From Firmicutes bacterium UBA2058 (GTDB taxonomy: Bacteria; Bacillota; Clostridia; Tissierellales; Sedimentibacteraceae), in the NCBI GenBank assembly GCA_002332905.1, contig DDAM01000003.1, positions 1-5,953 of the forward strand: a stretch of DNA of 5,953 bases, in the 5' to 3' direction. This document shows positions 1-5,854 of this stretch, in pieces. The notes below the pieces were generated by a model. It did no database searches, was not told the origin of the DNA, and worked only from the letters and a program-made list of their open reading frames with translations. A program made the translations under genes and the position numbers. How positions within the stretch are numbered: the stretch's first letter is position 1; each line of letters begins with the position of its first letter.

Positions 1-22
1 TATTATACCAGAGACGTTATAC
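1..22 (+). repeat. Right end of an integron recombination site (attC, or possibly attI)
   Basis: The core GTTATAC (16-22) is followed by GAAA, as at the three complete attC copies, and its reverse complement GTATAAC starts the next attC at 863. It is therefore the left boundary of cassette 1. The preceding spacer (CCAGAGAC) resembles that of the attC ending at 3684 (CGGAGAC). However, the L' box CGTGAACA, present in all three full-length copies, is absent, and an ATTATAC direct repeat sits at 2-8 instead. It may be a diverged attC or the integron's attI, which has a simple core without the attC hairpin. Only 22 bases are visible, so this cannot be settled here. Confidence 0.7.
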
Positions 23-38
23 GAAACAGGCTTATTCA
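16..38 (+). repeat. Cassette 1 leader arm, complementary to trailer arm 847-869
   Basis: GTTATACG (16-23) pairs with CGTATAAC (862-869), and GGCTTATTCA (29-38) pairs with TGAATAAGCC (847-856). The five bases between the two paired blocks on each side do not match. The total is 18 perfect base pairs across 800 bp of gene. The outer block is unlike that of the other cassettes. Confidence 0.85.
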
Positions 39-145
39 TTACGTGGTAATTCTCTGGGGAAAAAGATTTAGTGAACACAGTATTATGAATTTTTTTAAGC
101 TGTAACAAATAATTGAGAATAACGAAATAAAAATGGAGAGTATTT

Positions 146-811
146 ATGATAAACATATTATTGAGTTACTATTATTTTCACGAAAATTGGGCACAAGATA
201 CATTAAAAAATTATATAGATAAAAATGATAAAGTTGTGATAGTTCCATTTTCTTTCGATGAGGACAAGATAAGTAATACGAGTGAATGGAAAAGTGTTTA
301 TAACAAAGAGAGTGTTGATTATAGGGAAGTAGTTGAACCATTTTTAGAGTATGATATTGATGAGAATAATATTATATGGTTGAATTACTTTGAAGATACA
401 GATGAAGAAATTAGAAGAAAATTTGAAAGTAGCAATATTGTGTTTTTTACTGGCGGATTTACCGATAAAGCAATTGAACGAGTAGTAGAAAAAGGTTTGC
501 TGAATTATATTAAAAAATGTAGAGTAGTTATAGGTGCAAGTGCAGGTGCTTTAATGCAGCTAGTTAATTATTTCATAGTTCCGAATGAAGATGTTTCAGA
601 GTTAATGTATTTTAAAGGACTTGGATTAATAAACACAGATTTTTATATTGTAGTTCATTATGAGGATACTGAAATTCATAACAATTGTATTAAAATAGCT
701 TTAGAAGAACAAACCGATACTATTTACGCTATAGGGGATAGAGGAGGAATTGTTATAGATGGTGAAAATCTTTTAACATTTGGAGATGTAACTATTTTTA
801 AAAACAAATAA
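146..811 (+). CDS. Peptidase S51 / peptidase E-like family protein
   Basis: The 221-residue cytoplasmic protein has the features of the peptidase E (S51) family, which belongs to the class I glutamine amidotransferase-like fold. A beta-strand leads into FTGG (101-104), and the nucleophile elbow GASAGA (130-135) has Ser132 at its tip. His171, in a VVHYED segment, is the likely catalytic histidine. I cannot assign the third catalytic residue. Classical peptidase E cleaves Asp-X dipeptides; many relatives have unknown substrates, so the specificity here is open. The length is normal for the family. ATG at 146 has a GGAG box at 135-138, seven bases upstream, and no better start exists. It is the only gene of its cassette; its stop lies 51 bp before the attC. 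No promoter is obvious in the leader, so transcription may come from upstream. Confidence 0.8.
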   Translation: MINILLSYYYFHENWAQDTLKNYIDKNDKVVIVPFSFDEDKISNTSEWKSVYNKESVDYREVVEPFLEYDIDENNIIWLNYFEDTDEEIRRKFESSNIVFFTGGFTDKAIERVVEKGLLNYIKKCRVVIGASAGALMQLVNYFIVPNEDVSELMYFKGLGLINTDFYIVVHYEDTEIHNNCIKIALEEQTDTIYAIGDRGGIVIDGENLLTFGDVTIFKNK

Positions 812-846
812 ATTATATTAATAAAATTGTGCAATTGCTACGAAGC

Positions 847-869
847 TGAATAAGCCAATTACGTATAAC
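847..869 (+). repeat. Cassette 1 trailer arm, partner of 16-38
   Basis: TGAATAAGCC (847-856), five unpaired bases, then CGTATAAC (862-869), whose last seven bases are the R'' core opening the attC. It pairs with the leader on the far side of the gene and not with the adjacent leader arm at 1023-1044. Confidence 0.85.
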
Positions 870-1029
870 AACATGTTCACGCTTCGGGTCTTTGAGGTAA
901 CGTCAGCGAGTAAGAAAGTCACGCAGAGGGACTAGTCAGACCACATCACTTCACTGGGTGTGACCACCAGCCAAGACGGAAAGTCAAGTGGGTCCGGTTC
1001 AGCGACGTCGTGAACACCAGGCGTTAGAT
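863..1029 (+). repeat. Integron attC site 1 (long form, 167 bp)
   Basis: The site runs from R'' GTATAAC (863-869) to R' GTTAGAT (1023-1029). Eight-base complementary inner boxes lie next to the cores: TGTTCACG (874-881) and CGTGAACA (1009-1016). Between them is a long, GC-rich variable part that stands out from the AT-rich surroundings, like the long Vibrio-type attC. Known attC sites recombine as a folded bottom strand; the paired boxes and unpaired spacers here fit that design. Compared with the copies at 1933 and 3538 it has about 20 extra bases around 904-930, shared in part with the copy at 5870. Confidence 0.9.
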
Positions 1030-1044
1030 GAAAGACTAATGTAA
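1023..1044 (+). repeat. Cassette 2 leader arm, complementary to trailer arm 1918-1939
   Basis: GTTAGATG (1023-1030) pairs with CATCTAAC (1932-1939) and GACTAATGTAA (1034-1044) pairs with TTACATTAGTC (1918-1928), separated by a 3x3 mismatched loop. That is 19 perfect base pairs. Confidence 0.85.
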
Positions 1045-1090
1045 TTTCAGAGTAAGTTTTTTAGTAAAATATAAGTAGGATGGTTTTGAT

Positions 1091-1889
1091 ATGACAAGAG
1101 TTGGAATTTTTGATTATTTTGGTTATGAAATACCAATGACTGAACGATATGAGCTAATGTATAAAGTAGGATTTAATGCAGTTATGCTTGGTTGGGCTGG
1201 ATTTGCGGACAATCCACATGAGACAAAACATCTTAATCCAGAATTAGCTAGAAAAAATGGATTGCATATTGAGAATATACATACCTCTTACATTGGAGTT
1301 AATAATTTTTGGTTAGATAACATAGATGGTGATGAATATTTTAAAACTCAAATGATATGTCTTGAAGATTGTAAAAATCATAATATACCAGCCATGGTGT
1401 TACACATTAATCAAGGTTTAACACCACCACCAATAAGTAACATTGGAATAGAAAGATTAAAGAAATTAATTTATAAAGCTGAAAATTATGAAGTAAATCT
1501 TGCTTTTGAAAACATGAGAAATACAGATCATCTTAGATATATTTTTTCTAATGTAATATCTGAAAGAGTGAAGTTTTGCTATGATAGTGGACGTAGAAAT
1601 TGTAAAACACCAAGTGAAGATTTTTTGGTGGATTTTAAAGATAAATTGATTGCACTACACTTGCATGATAACAACGGATTAGAAGATGAACATAAACTTC
1701 CTTTTGATGGAACGATTGATTGGAATAATATAATGGAATATAAAGAGGTCAAATTATGATGGTGCATTGTGCCTTGAAGTTGTTAGTGATGCTTATCCTA
1801 ATTTAACTCCACTAGAATTTTTGCAAAGGGCATATAAAAGAACAGTAGATTTACTTGATTTATATGAAAAAGAAAAAATTATAAAATAA
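1091..1889 (+). pseudogene. Sugar phosphate isomerase/epimerase (TIM barrel), frameshifted near the C-terminus
   Basis: The first frame (1091-1759) gives 222 residues of a xylose isomerase-like TIM barrel of the sugar phosphate isomerase/epimerase family. Candidate metal ligands are Glu140 (LAFEN), Asp165 (CYDSG) and His190 or His192 (ALHLHDNNG), and LPFDGTIDW (203-211) is typical. The frame ends abnormally at TGA 1757-1759. The next frame continues at once from 1752 with NYDGALCLEV and ends in a normal C-terminal helix at TAA 1887-1889. One extra A in the AAA at 1751-1753 explains the break; without it the product is 265 residues, normal for the family. As read, the protein lacks the last conserved Glu (LEV), expected to bind the metal, so it is probably inactive. 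The DSGRRN segment has Arg where relatives often have His (from memory). An AGGATGG box (1077-1083) precedes ATG 1091. The substrate is unknown. A sequencing error is possible. Confidence 0.8.
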
Positions 1890-1917
1890 TTTAAAAAATG
1901 ATAGATAGCCAAGAAGC

Positions 1918-1939
1918 TTACATTAGTCCAACATCTAAC
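1918..1939 (+). repeat. Cassette 2 trailer arm, partner of 1023-1044
   Basis: TTACATTAGTC (1918-1928), three unpaired bases, then CATCTAAC (1932-1939). The segment just before it (1900-1920) resembles 5836-5857 ahead of the attC at 5870, so trailers of cassettes 2 and 5 are related over about 40 bases. Confidence 0.85.
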
Positions 1940-2078
1940 AACATGTTCACGCTTCGGGTCATAGCGGGAACGTCAAGAGGGCAAGTCAGACCACATCACT
2001 TCACCGGGTGTGACCACCGCCAAGACGGAAAGTCAAGGATGTCCGGTTCAGCGACGTCGTGAACAAGGGACGTTAGCT
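1933..2078 (+). repeat. Integron attC site 2 (short form, 146 bp)
   Basis: R'' ATCTAAC (1933-1939) and R' GTTAGCT (2072-2078) bound the site. L'' TGTTCACG (1944-1951) and L' CGTGAACA (2058-2065) are perfectly complementary. Spacers between R and L are 4 nt on the left and 6 nt on the right, leaving the unpaired spacer typical of attC. The body is nearly identical to the copy at 3538 and lacks the extra block of the copy at 863. Confidence 0.9.
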
Positions 2079-2093
2079 GAAATAGAAATATCA
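2072..2093 (+). repeat. Cassette 3 leader arm, complementary to trailer arm 2745-2766
   Basis: GTTAGCTG (2072-2079) pairs with CAGCTAAC (2759-2766), and AGAAATATCA (2084-2093) pairs with TGATATTTCT (2745-2754), around a 4x4 mismatched loop. As RNA, pairing could extend three positions further (2094-2096 with 2742-2744) through two G-U pairs. Confidence 0.85.
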
Positions 2094-2114
2094 TATCAGG
2101 GAATATTTTTAGGG
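2093..2114 (+). promoter_or_regulatory. Conserved leader motif of unknown role, cassette 3 copy
   Basis: ATATCAGGG, two variable bases, then TATTTTTAGGG is shared with the cassette 5 leader (3699-3720) at the same distance from the core. A weaker version is in the cassette 2 leader (about 1043-1064). It lies just outside the paired arm and has no visible partner in the trailer. It could be a transcription or translation signal, or a remnant of common cassette ancestry. It is not a recognisable -35/-10 promoter. Confidence 0.4.
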
Positions 2115-2197
2115 TCTATATTAACAAAGTTTATAGTAACTTAAGAATCTATATTAAGTTATAAAAGATATATTTAAATTTGAAAGGATGTGGACTT

Positions 2198-2596
2198 ATG
2201 AAAAAAATATTTGTTTTTCTTATAATCTTAACTTTAACTTTATCTTTATTTACAGCCTGTATTAACAAAACAACAGAACTAAAAATGGGAAGATATACTT
2301 TAGTGTTGCAAGAAAATAATGATAATCCAGATGTTATGTTGCCTAGTATTACCTTAACTGATAAACAATTTACTTTTATTTATGATTTATTAAGTAGTTA
2401 TATGAATATTGGCACTTATAAAATAACTGATGAAATTTTAATATTAACTACTGGTGATAAAAAATATACATATAGTTTTAAAATAGATGGAGAAAGTCTT
2501 ATTTTTATTGAGGATAAATCAGATTCTGTAGGTTTGATAGATAAAAGAATAGGTGTACAAGTTATAGATGGATCAGAGTTTAAATTAACAAAATAA
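2198..2596 (+). CDS. Small lipoprotein of unknown function
   Basis: From ATG 2198 the product is 132 residues: a Lys-Lys N-terminus, a hydrophobic stretch (about residues 4-18) and a lipobox LFTAC with Cys21 as the lipidated residue. The mature part is expected on the outer face of the membrane. It is polar, of mixed strand-forming character (MGRYTLVL near its start, KYTYSFKIDGESLIF later), and resembles small beta-rich lipoproteins, but I recognise no named family. The reading frame extends upstream to a TTG at 2180, but AAGGATG (2184-2190) is correctly spaced before ATG 2198 and the signal peptide starts there, so 2198 is preferred. It is the only clear gene of cassette 3. Confidence 0.75.
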   Translation: MKKIFVFLIILTLTLSLFTACINKTTELKMGRYTLVLQENNDNPDVMLPSITLTDKQFTFIYDLLSSYMNIGTYKITDEILILTTGDKKYTYSFKIDGESLIFIEDKSDSVGLIDKRIGVQVIDGSEFKLTK

Positions 2597-2744
2597 AGAT
2601 ATGTTTAAAATTTGTACATTATGTATACTAAACTTATTATATATAATATACTTTATTCATCTTATAATTATTATAAAGAGTTTGAGCAAAAAAAAAGATG
2701 GTGGAAAAAATTTTATAAAAATTTTGAAAGTGGTTCTTGTAGTG
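2597..2744 (+). other. AT-rich gap between lipoprotein gene and broken attC; two doubtful small ORFs
   Basis: About 150 bases follow the lipoprotein stop before the trailer arm. Two overlapping small reading frames exist: 2601-2747 (48 codons, starting MFKICTLCILNLLYIIYF, one possible membrane helix then a Lys-rich part) and 2621-2758 (45 codons, with an aromatic and basic stretch KKRWWKKFYKNF). Neither has a good ribosome-binding site, they share a run of nine A's, and the second runs into the trailer arm. I see no convincing terminator. Confidence 0.2.
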
Positions 2745-2766
2745 TGATATTTCTCTAACAGCTAAC
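2745..2766 (+). repeat. Cassette 3 trailer arm, partner of 2072-2093
   Basis: TGATATTTCT (2745-2754), four unpaired bases, then CAGCTAAC (2759-2766). It still matches its own leader although the attC next to it has been truncated. Confidence 0.85.
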
Positions 2767-2836
2767 AATATGTTCACGCAAGGGTCTTAGAGGGAACATC
2801 AAGAGGGAGAGTCAGACCACATCACTTCACCGGGTG
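2760..2836 (+). repeat. Truncated integron attC site 3 (left half only)
   Basis: R'' AGCTAAC (2760-2766), L'' TGTTCACG (2771-2778) and the variable part follow the other copies up to CGGGTG (2831-2836). Homology then stops abruptly and AT-rich sequence leading into the next gene begins. The second half, the L' box and the R' core are all missing, so it cannot fold as an attC. The stretch after L'' is also altered (CAAGGGTC in place of CTTCGGGTC). Confidence 0.85.
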
Positions 2837-2864
2837 CAAGATTATATTTTATTCGTGGGTAAAA

Positions 2865-3491
2865 ATGAAAAGAATTATATTAATAGTAATATTGATCCTA
2901 TATAGTATAATATTTTTTTATCTTGCAATTCAAAAGCTGAAACGATATTAAAATCTGAAAAACTATCAGATTTTGAATATAGACAAATAGATAAAATTCA
3001 AATAATTACTGCAATGGGAAATCCAGCGTATGGTGCAGATAGTAAAGTAATAACAAATGTTAAAGAAATAAATAGTTTTATAGATACGTTTAACAGTGGT
3101 GTTATTGGTAAAGAAATAGCAGCAGGTGATGTTAGTGATTGTTTTAGTAGTAGATATGTACTTTATTATAATAATGAAATCATCAGAGAGATTGCATTTA
3201 ATGGTAACAATACAAATATTATATGGTGGAATGATAATTTTAGAAATATAACGTATGGAGAAGGTCTAAAAACACCTTATGAGTTATATAATGATTCCGT
3301 AAGTAAAATAGTTGTAGTAAATGAAATTGGAAAAGAGATGGGATTTAGTTAGATATAATAATAATACTTATATTAAATCAAAAATATCAGAAGAAAATTT
3401 AAAATGGCTAGAATGGTATAATAGTCTACCTGAAGAGGTACAAGGAACTATTTCATTTTCCCCATACCTAGGAGAACCAATTGAGCCTTGA
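2865..3491 (+). pseudogene. Lipoprotein gene with two frameshifts
   Basis: Three abutting reading frames together spell one plausible lipoprotein of about 208 residues. ATG 2865 starts MKRIILIVILILYSIIF but stops at TAA 2949-2951. If the run of seven T's (2913-2919) had eight, the frame would continue into FLSC (lipobox, Cys codon 2924-2926) and SKAETILKSEKL. That middle frame stays open to TAG 3350-3352. Removing one G from GGG (3340-3342) changes EMGFS-stop into EMDLVRYNNNTY, which continues to TGA 3489-3491 and ends FSPYLGEPIEP. The ATG at 3014 inside the middle frame (MGNPAYG) has no ribosome-binding site and is probably not a start. The KIQII...TNVKEINSFIDTFN pattern recalls small Firmicute lipoproteins, but I cannot name a family. 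The gene is either decayed or carries sequence errors. Its leader arm is missing. Confidence 0.65.
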
Positions 3492-3520
3492 ATAGAAAAG
3501 TAGTTAAGACAGTCTTTGTA

Positions 3521-3544
3521 GGTGATATGATACCAACTTCTAAC
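3521..3544 (+). repeat. Cassette 4 trailer arm without a partner
   Basis: By analogy with the other trailers, TGATATGATAC (about 3523-3533) should be the outer block, followed by unpaired CAA and then CTTCTAAC (3537-3544). The expected leader would start GTTAGAAG and later contain GTATCATATCA. No such sequence is in the window; it should have stood where the deletion joins the truncated attC to this gene. Confidence 0.55.
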
Positions 3545-3684
3545 AATATGTTCACGCTTCGGGTCTTAGAGGGAACGTTGATAGGGCAAGTCAGACCACA
3601 TCACTTCACCGGGTGTGACCACCGCCAAGACGGAAAGTCAGGTGGGTCCGATTCAGCGACGTCGTGAACACGGAGACGTTATGT
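3538..3684 (+). repeat. Integron attC site 4 (short form, 147 bp)
   Basis: R'' TTCTAAC (3538-3544) and R' GTTATGT (3678-3684) bound the site, with L'' TGTTCACG (3549-3556) and L' CGTGAACA (3663-3670) fully complementary. The body closely matches the copy at 1933. Together with the cassette 4 trailer and the cassette 5 leader, it fills the gene-free stretch 3492-3802. Confidence 0.9.
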
Positions 3685-3699
3685 GAAAAGCTAATGTAA
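3678..3699 (+). repeat. Cassette 5 leader arm, complementary to trailer arm 5855-5876
   Basis: GTTATGTG (3678-3685) pairs with CACATAAC (5869-5876), and AGCTAATGTAA (3689-3699) pairs with TTACATTAGCT (5855-5865), around a 3x3 loop. The partners are 2.2 kb apart, with three genes between them. Compared with cassette 2, the outer block differs at its first bases on both strands (GAC/GTC against AGC/GCT), a compensated change. Confidence 0.85.
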
Positions 3700-3720
3700 T
3701 ATCAGGGTGTATTTTTAGGG
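3699..3720 (+). promoter_or_regulatory. Conserved leader motif of unknown role, cassette 5 copy
   Basis: ATATCAGGG, two variable bases, then TATTTTTAGGG, as in cassette 3 (2093-2114). It starts at the end of the paired arm and about 80 bases before the GGAGG box of the first gene. Confidence 0.4.
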
Positions 3721-3802
3721 ACGAAAATTAAATATAGTTTTGAGTATTTTAAAATTACTTTAAGATAGTAAAGATTATTTTATATTTTATGGAGGTAATA
3801 AA

Positions 3803-4537
3803 ATGAAAAAAATTGGTCTATCACTTATGTTGATAGTTTGCATCATAGTATCCATGAGCACAACAGTATTTGCAGATGTTATTTTTGAGCCAAACGATGA
3901 CTTTTATACTACGCATAAAGAAGAATGTGAATATGTTGAGCGTTACTATATTGCCGGTAGTGCCAATGAATATACAAAGGTTTATATGTCGCCAGAAAAC
4001 GGAAAGGTTGTAAATGAAGTTCCAAATGGTGAGGAAATATATATTAGTTGGCAGTGGAATGACTGGCTTTATTGTAATAAGGGATGGGTACATAGTGATG
4101 ATGTGTCGCTAAAATACGATAGCATATCTTTCTTAAAGGACCATGAAACGACCGATTATAAGGATGAAAGCTATTCTGTTTCTTCTGTGCAAATGTATAC
4201 ATACCCTAATAGTGGTGAATGTTATAAAATGACAGAGGAAAAAAAATATTCAACCATTGGTGATAGTTTTAGCAAATTATATATTGATGATGCAGGACTA
4301 AAGTGGGGATACATTGGATACTATATGCAACAAAGTGGTTGGGTTTGTATTGATGATCCTATTAATACATCCCTCAAGAGTGGTGCGGTACCTGTAGGAA
4401 AAAGTGTGTCTCAACTGCGTAGTTCTGATGCTGTTGTGGAGGAGGCTCCGAAAGATTATTTACCTATTGCAACAGGTTTAGTGGTTGCAGTTGTAGCAAT
4501 TACTGCTTTTTTACTGCTAAGAAAAAAGAAAAGATAA
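3803..4537 (+). CDS. Secreted, membrane-anchored protein with SH3-like repeats
   Basis: The 244-residue protein has a Sec signal peptide (MKK, hydrophobic core, probable cleavage after VFA at residue 24). Two SH3-like beta segments follow: about 56-103 (TKVYMSPENGKVVNEVPNGEEIYI, then WLYCNKGWVHSDD) and about 128-184 (VQMYTYPNSGE, then WGYIGYYMQQSGWVCIDD). Both have the pattern of bacterial SH3 domains, which usually bind cell wall or ligands at the surface. The C-terminus has a membrane helix (about 222-239) followed by RKKKR, so it is anchored outside the cell. LPIATG (220-225) just before this helix resembles a sortase LPXTG signal with one extra residue. A strong GGAGG (3791-3795) lies seven bases before ATG 3803. 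It is the first gene of a three-gene operon, four bases ahead of the next. Its precise role is unknown. Confidence 0.75.
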   Translation: MKKIGLSLMLIVCIIVSMSTTVFADVIFEPNDDFYTTHKEECEYVERYYIAGSANEYTKVYMSPENGKVVNEVPNGEEIYISWQWNDWLYCNKGWVHSDDVSLKYDSISFLKDHETTDYKDESYSVSSVQMYTYPNSGECYKMTEEKKYSTIGDSFSKLYIDDAGLKWGYIGYYMQQSGWVCIDDPINTSLKSGAVPVGKSVSQLRSSDAVVEEAPKDYLPIATGLVVAVVAITAFLLLRKKKR

Positions 4538-4541
4538 GCCT

Positions 4542-5486
4542 ATGGTAATATTAAGTTTTTCTCATTTTATTGTAGATTTATCGTGTGCATTGTTGGTTGC
4601 CAATGTAGCAAGCAATGATATGCTTTTGCTGCTGATTTTATATAATTTTTGCGCCTTTGCTCTTGATATGCCTTTGGGTGTTGTAATTGAGGATAAATTT
4701 CCACCTCTTAAAGTAGCGTCTGTTGGCATGGGAATGATACTTCTTAGCTGGATATTTTTAAATATACCTATATTGGCACTTGTCATAGCAGGTACTGGGA
4801 ATGCATTGTTTCATTTAGGTGGTGGATTGTCTGTTATGAAAAAAAACACAAATGCCGCACCACTAGGTGTGTTTATTGGCCCAGGTGCTGCTGGAATTTA
4901 TCTTGGCGCTTTTATAGGGAAACTATGGGTACTGCCAACACTCATAGGAGTTTTGTTCCTTGCAATTCTACTGTGGCAAACGCCTAAAACAAGTGAAAAT
5001 ATTAAAATGGAAACGGAAATATTTCAGGGTACAAAGTTAGCATTTGTGGCATTGTTTTTTGTGATAGTGCTTAGAGGTTTTTCTGGCATAGCACATGTTT
5101 TTCCATGGAAAGAACAATGGTCTATTGTATTTATTCTTGTAGTGATTTTGGGGAAGATGATAGGTGGATATTTATCTGATTATTTCGGTGCCTTTCACAC
5201 AGGTATCGTCAGTTTGTTGGTAGCTGCCATTTGTTTTGCATTTCCCACAAAACCCATTTTTGGACTAGTTGGAATATTTTCTTTTCAACTCACAATGCCC
5301 ATCACCCTTTGGATGTTATCAAAAATGACAACAAAAGGATTTGCCTTTGGACTTTTGACATTTGGGTTATTTATAGGTAGTTTGCCGAGTTTATTGAATT
5401 TAAAATGCACAATTCCACTTTCTGTTTTCATTATTGTTTCGCTAGTGCTCTTTGTTTTAGGCGTGCGAAAGGAGGGATATAAGTGA
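4542..5486 (+). CDS. MFS-like multi-pass membrane transporter, short form
   Basis: The 314-residue protein is almost entirely hydrophobic, with about 9-10 predicted membrane helices in two halves split by a polar linker (about 148-163). Major facilitator superfamily hints are GNALFHLGGG (86-95), which recalls the GNAxFHxGG region of fosmidomycin-resistance-type transporters, and GKMIGGYLSDYFG (204-216), similar to the loop motif GxxxDxxG at the start of the second half. It is shorter than typical MFS proteins (about 400 residues), so it may be a diverged branch. The substrate is unknown. ATG 4542 lies four bases after the preceding stop with only a weak A/G-rich box, so translation is probably coupled. 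Its stop overlaps the next start by four bases. Confidence 0.65.
   Translation: MVILSFSHFIVDLSCALLVANVASNDMLLLLILYNFCAFALDMPLGVVIEDKFPPLKVASVGMGMILLSWIFLNIPILALVIAGTGNALFHLGGGLSVMKKNTNAAPLGVFIGPGAAGIYLGAFIGKLWVLPTLIGVLFLAILLWQTPKTSENIKMETEIFQGTKLAFVALFFVIVLRGFSGIAHVFPWKEQWSIVFILVVILGKMIGGYLSDYFGAFHTGIVSLLVAAICFAFPTKPIFGLVGIFSFQLTMPITLWMLSKMTTKGFAFGLLTFGLFIGSLPSLLNLKCTIPLSVFIIVSLVLFVLGVRKEGYK
5471..5476 (+). promoter_or_regulatory. Ribosome-binding site that fixes the GTG start at 5483
   Basis: GGAGGG lies six bases before GTG 5483, inside the end of the transporter gene. The GTGA overlap (5483-5486) joins the start of the last gene to the stop of the previous one. No in-frame ATG stands nearby to compete with it. 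Confidence 0.75.
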
Positions 5487-5794
5487 TTTTTATTTCACTA
5501 CTTATCTCTCTTTTGTTAACTTTTGCAATAGAAGTACCTATCGCATATATGCGAAAAATACCTTTTAAAGTTGCTTTTTCTGTAAATTTAATTACAAATC
5601 CTACAGTGGTTATTCTTTATCATTGGGCAAAATATTATCAACTTCCGATTATATGGGTTGTTATTGTTCTAGAAATTGCAGCTATTATCGTTGAGGGATA
5701 TTTTTATAAAGACTATTATAAAAAACCATGGAGGTTTGCACTGTGCGTTAATACACTGTCGTTTGGTATTGGATTGTTATTACAAAGATTATGA
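5483..5794 (+). CDS. Small multi-pass membrane protein of unknown function
   Basis: The 103-residue protein has about four hydrophobic segments (roughly 1-20, 28-48, 55-75 and 86-101), with short basic loops (MRKIPFK, KDYYKKPWR) suggesting an inner-membrane protein. It starts with GTG, supported by the strong ribosome-binding site and the four-base overlap with the transporter gene. I do not recognise the family. Such tight coupling with an MFS-like transporter and a surface protein suggests the three act together, possibly as an export or envelope module; this is inference only. The stop is followed by about 60 bases before the trailer arm. Confidence 0.7.
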   Translation: MIFISLLISLLLTFAIEVPIAYMRKIPFKVAFSVNLITNPTVVILYHWAKYYQLPIIWVVIVLEIAAIIVEGYFYKDYYKKPWRFALCVNTLSFGIGLLLQRL

Positions 5795-5854
5795 GCATAA
5801 TATGTAGTTGCTAAAATCATTAGAAATTAAAATTATGATAGATAGTCAAGTAGC

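Larger units (their letters stand above)
17..1023 (+). mobile_element. Integron gene cassette 1 (peptidase S51-like gene plus attC)
   Basis: Boundaries are placed at the G/TT crossover point known for integron core sites: after G16 and after G1023. The unit is 1007 bp with one gene, a 129-bp 5' leader and a 167-bp attC at its 3' end. Core GTTATAC before the gene matches GTATAAC after it by exact reverse complement, which identifies the two ends as parts of one former circle. Gene and attC have the usual cassette orientation. Confidence 0.85.
1024..2072 (+). mobile_element. Integron gene cassette 2 (frameshifted isomerase gene plus attC)
   Basis: The cassette runs from the crossover point in GTTAGAT (1023-1029) to that in GTTAGCT (2072-2078), 1049 bp. 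The entry core GTTAGAT and the attC opening ATCTAAC (1933-1939) are exact reverse complements. It carries one gene in the standard orientation. Confidence 0.85.
2073..3678 (+). mobile_element. Fused integron cassettes 3 and 4 (two lipoprotein genes)
   Basis: The unit runs from the crossover point in GTTAGCT (2072-2078) to that in GTTATGT (3678-3684). The attC that should divide it at about 2760-2900 lacks its right half, L' box and R' core, so integrase should no longer cut there and both genes would move together. Its outer cores do not match: entry GTTAGCT predicts AGCTAAC at the exit, but the exit is TTCTAAC (3538-3544). AGCTAAC is instead found at the broken internal attC (2760-2766). This fits two formerly separate cassettes joined by a deletion. 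Confidence 0.75.

Noticed and set aside
112..140. TTGAGA at 112-117 as the -35 of a cassette 1 promoter
   Set aside because: No -10 hexamer fits before the ribosome-binding site at 135-138.
863..2078. Insertion-sequence ends or a non-coding RNA family in the GC-rich repeats
   Set aside because: There is no transposase, the genes between the repeats are unrelated, and the boundary complementarity is explained by integron recombination. A structured RNA read from the repeat is possible but nothing supports it specifically.
2601..2758. Two small overlapping reading frames after the cassette 3 lipoprotein gene
   Set aside because: They are very AT-rich, lack ribosome-binding sites, share a nine-A run and one runs into the trailer arm. 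They are kept only as a low-confidence note.
3014..3352. A separate 112-residue gene starting at ATG 3014
   Set aside because: No ribosome-binding site precedes it, and coding-like sequence with a lipobox continues upstream in the same frame to 2915. It is better read as the middle part of a frameshifted lipoprotein.
3740..3767. Promoter with TTGAGT at 3740-3745 before the cassette 5 operon
   Set aside because: The -10 position (around 3763) reads AAGATA or GATAGT, a poor match. In such AT-rich sequence a chance match is likely.
144..4786. Minus-strand open frames at 144-341, 1579-1767, 3821-4093 and 4562-4786
   Set aside because: All lie opposite better-supported plus-strand genes, show no family features and have no credible starts.
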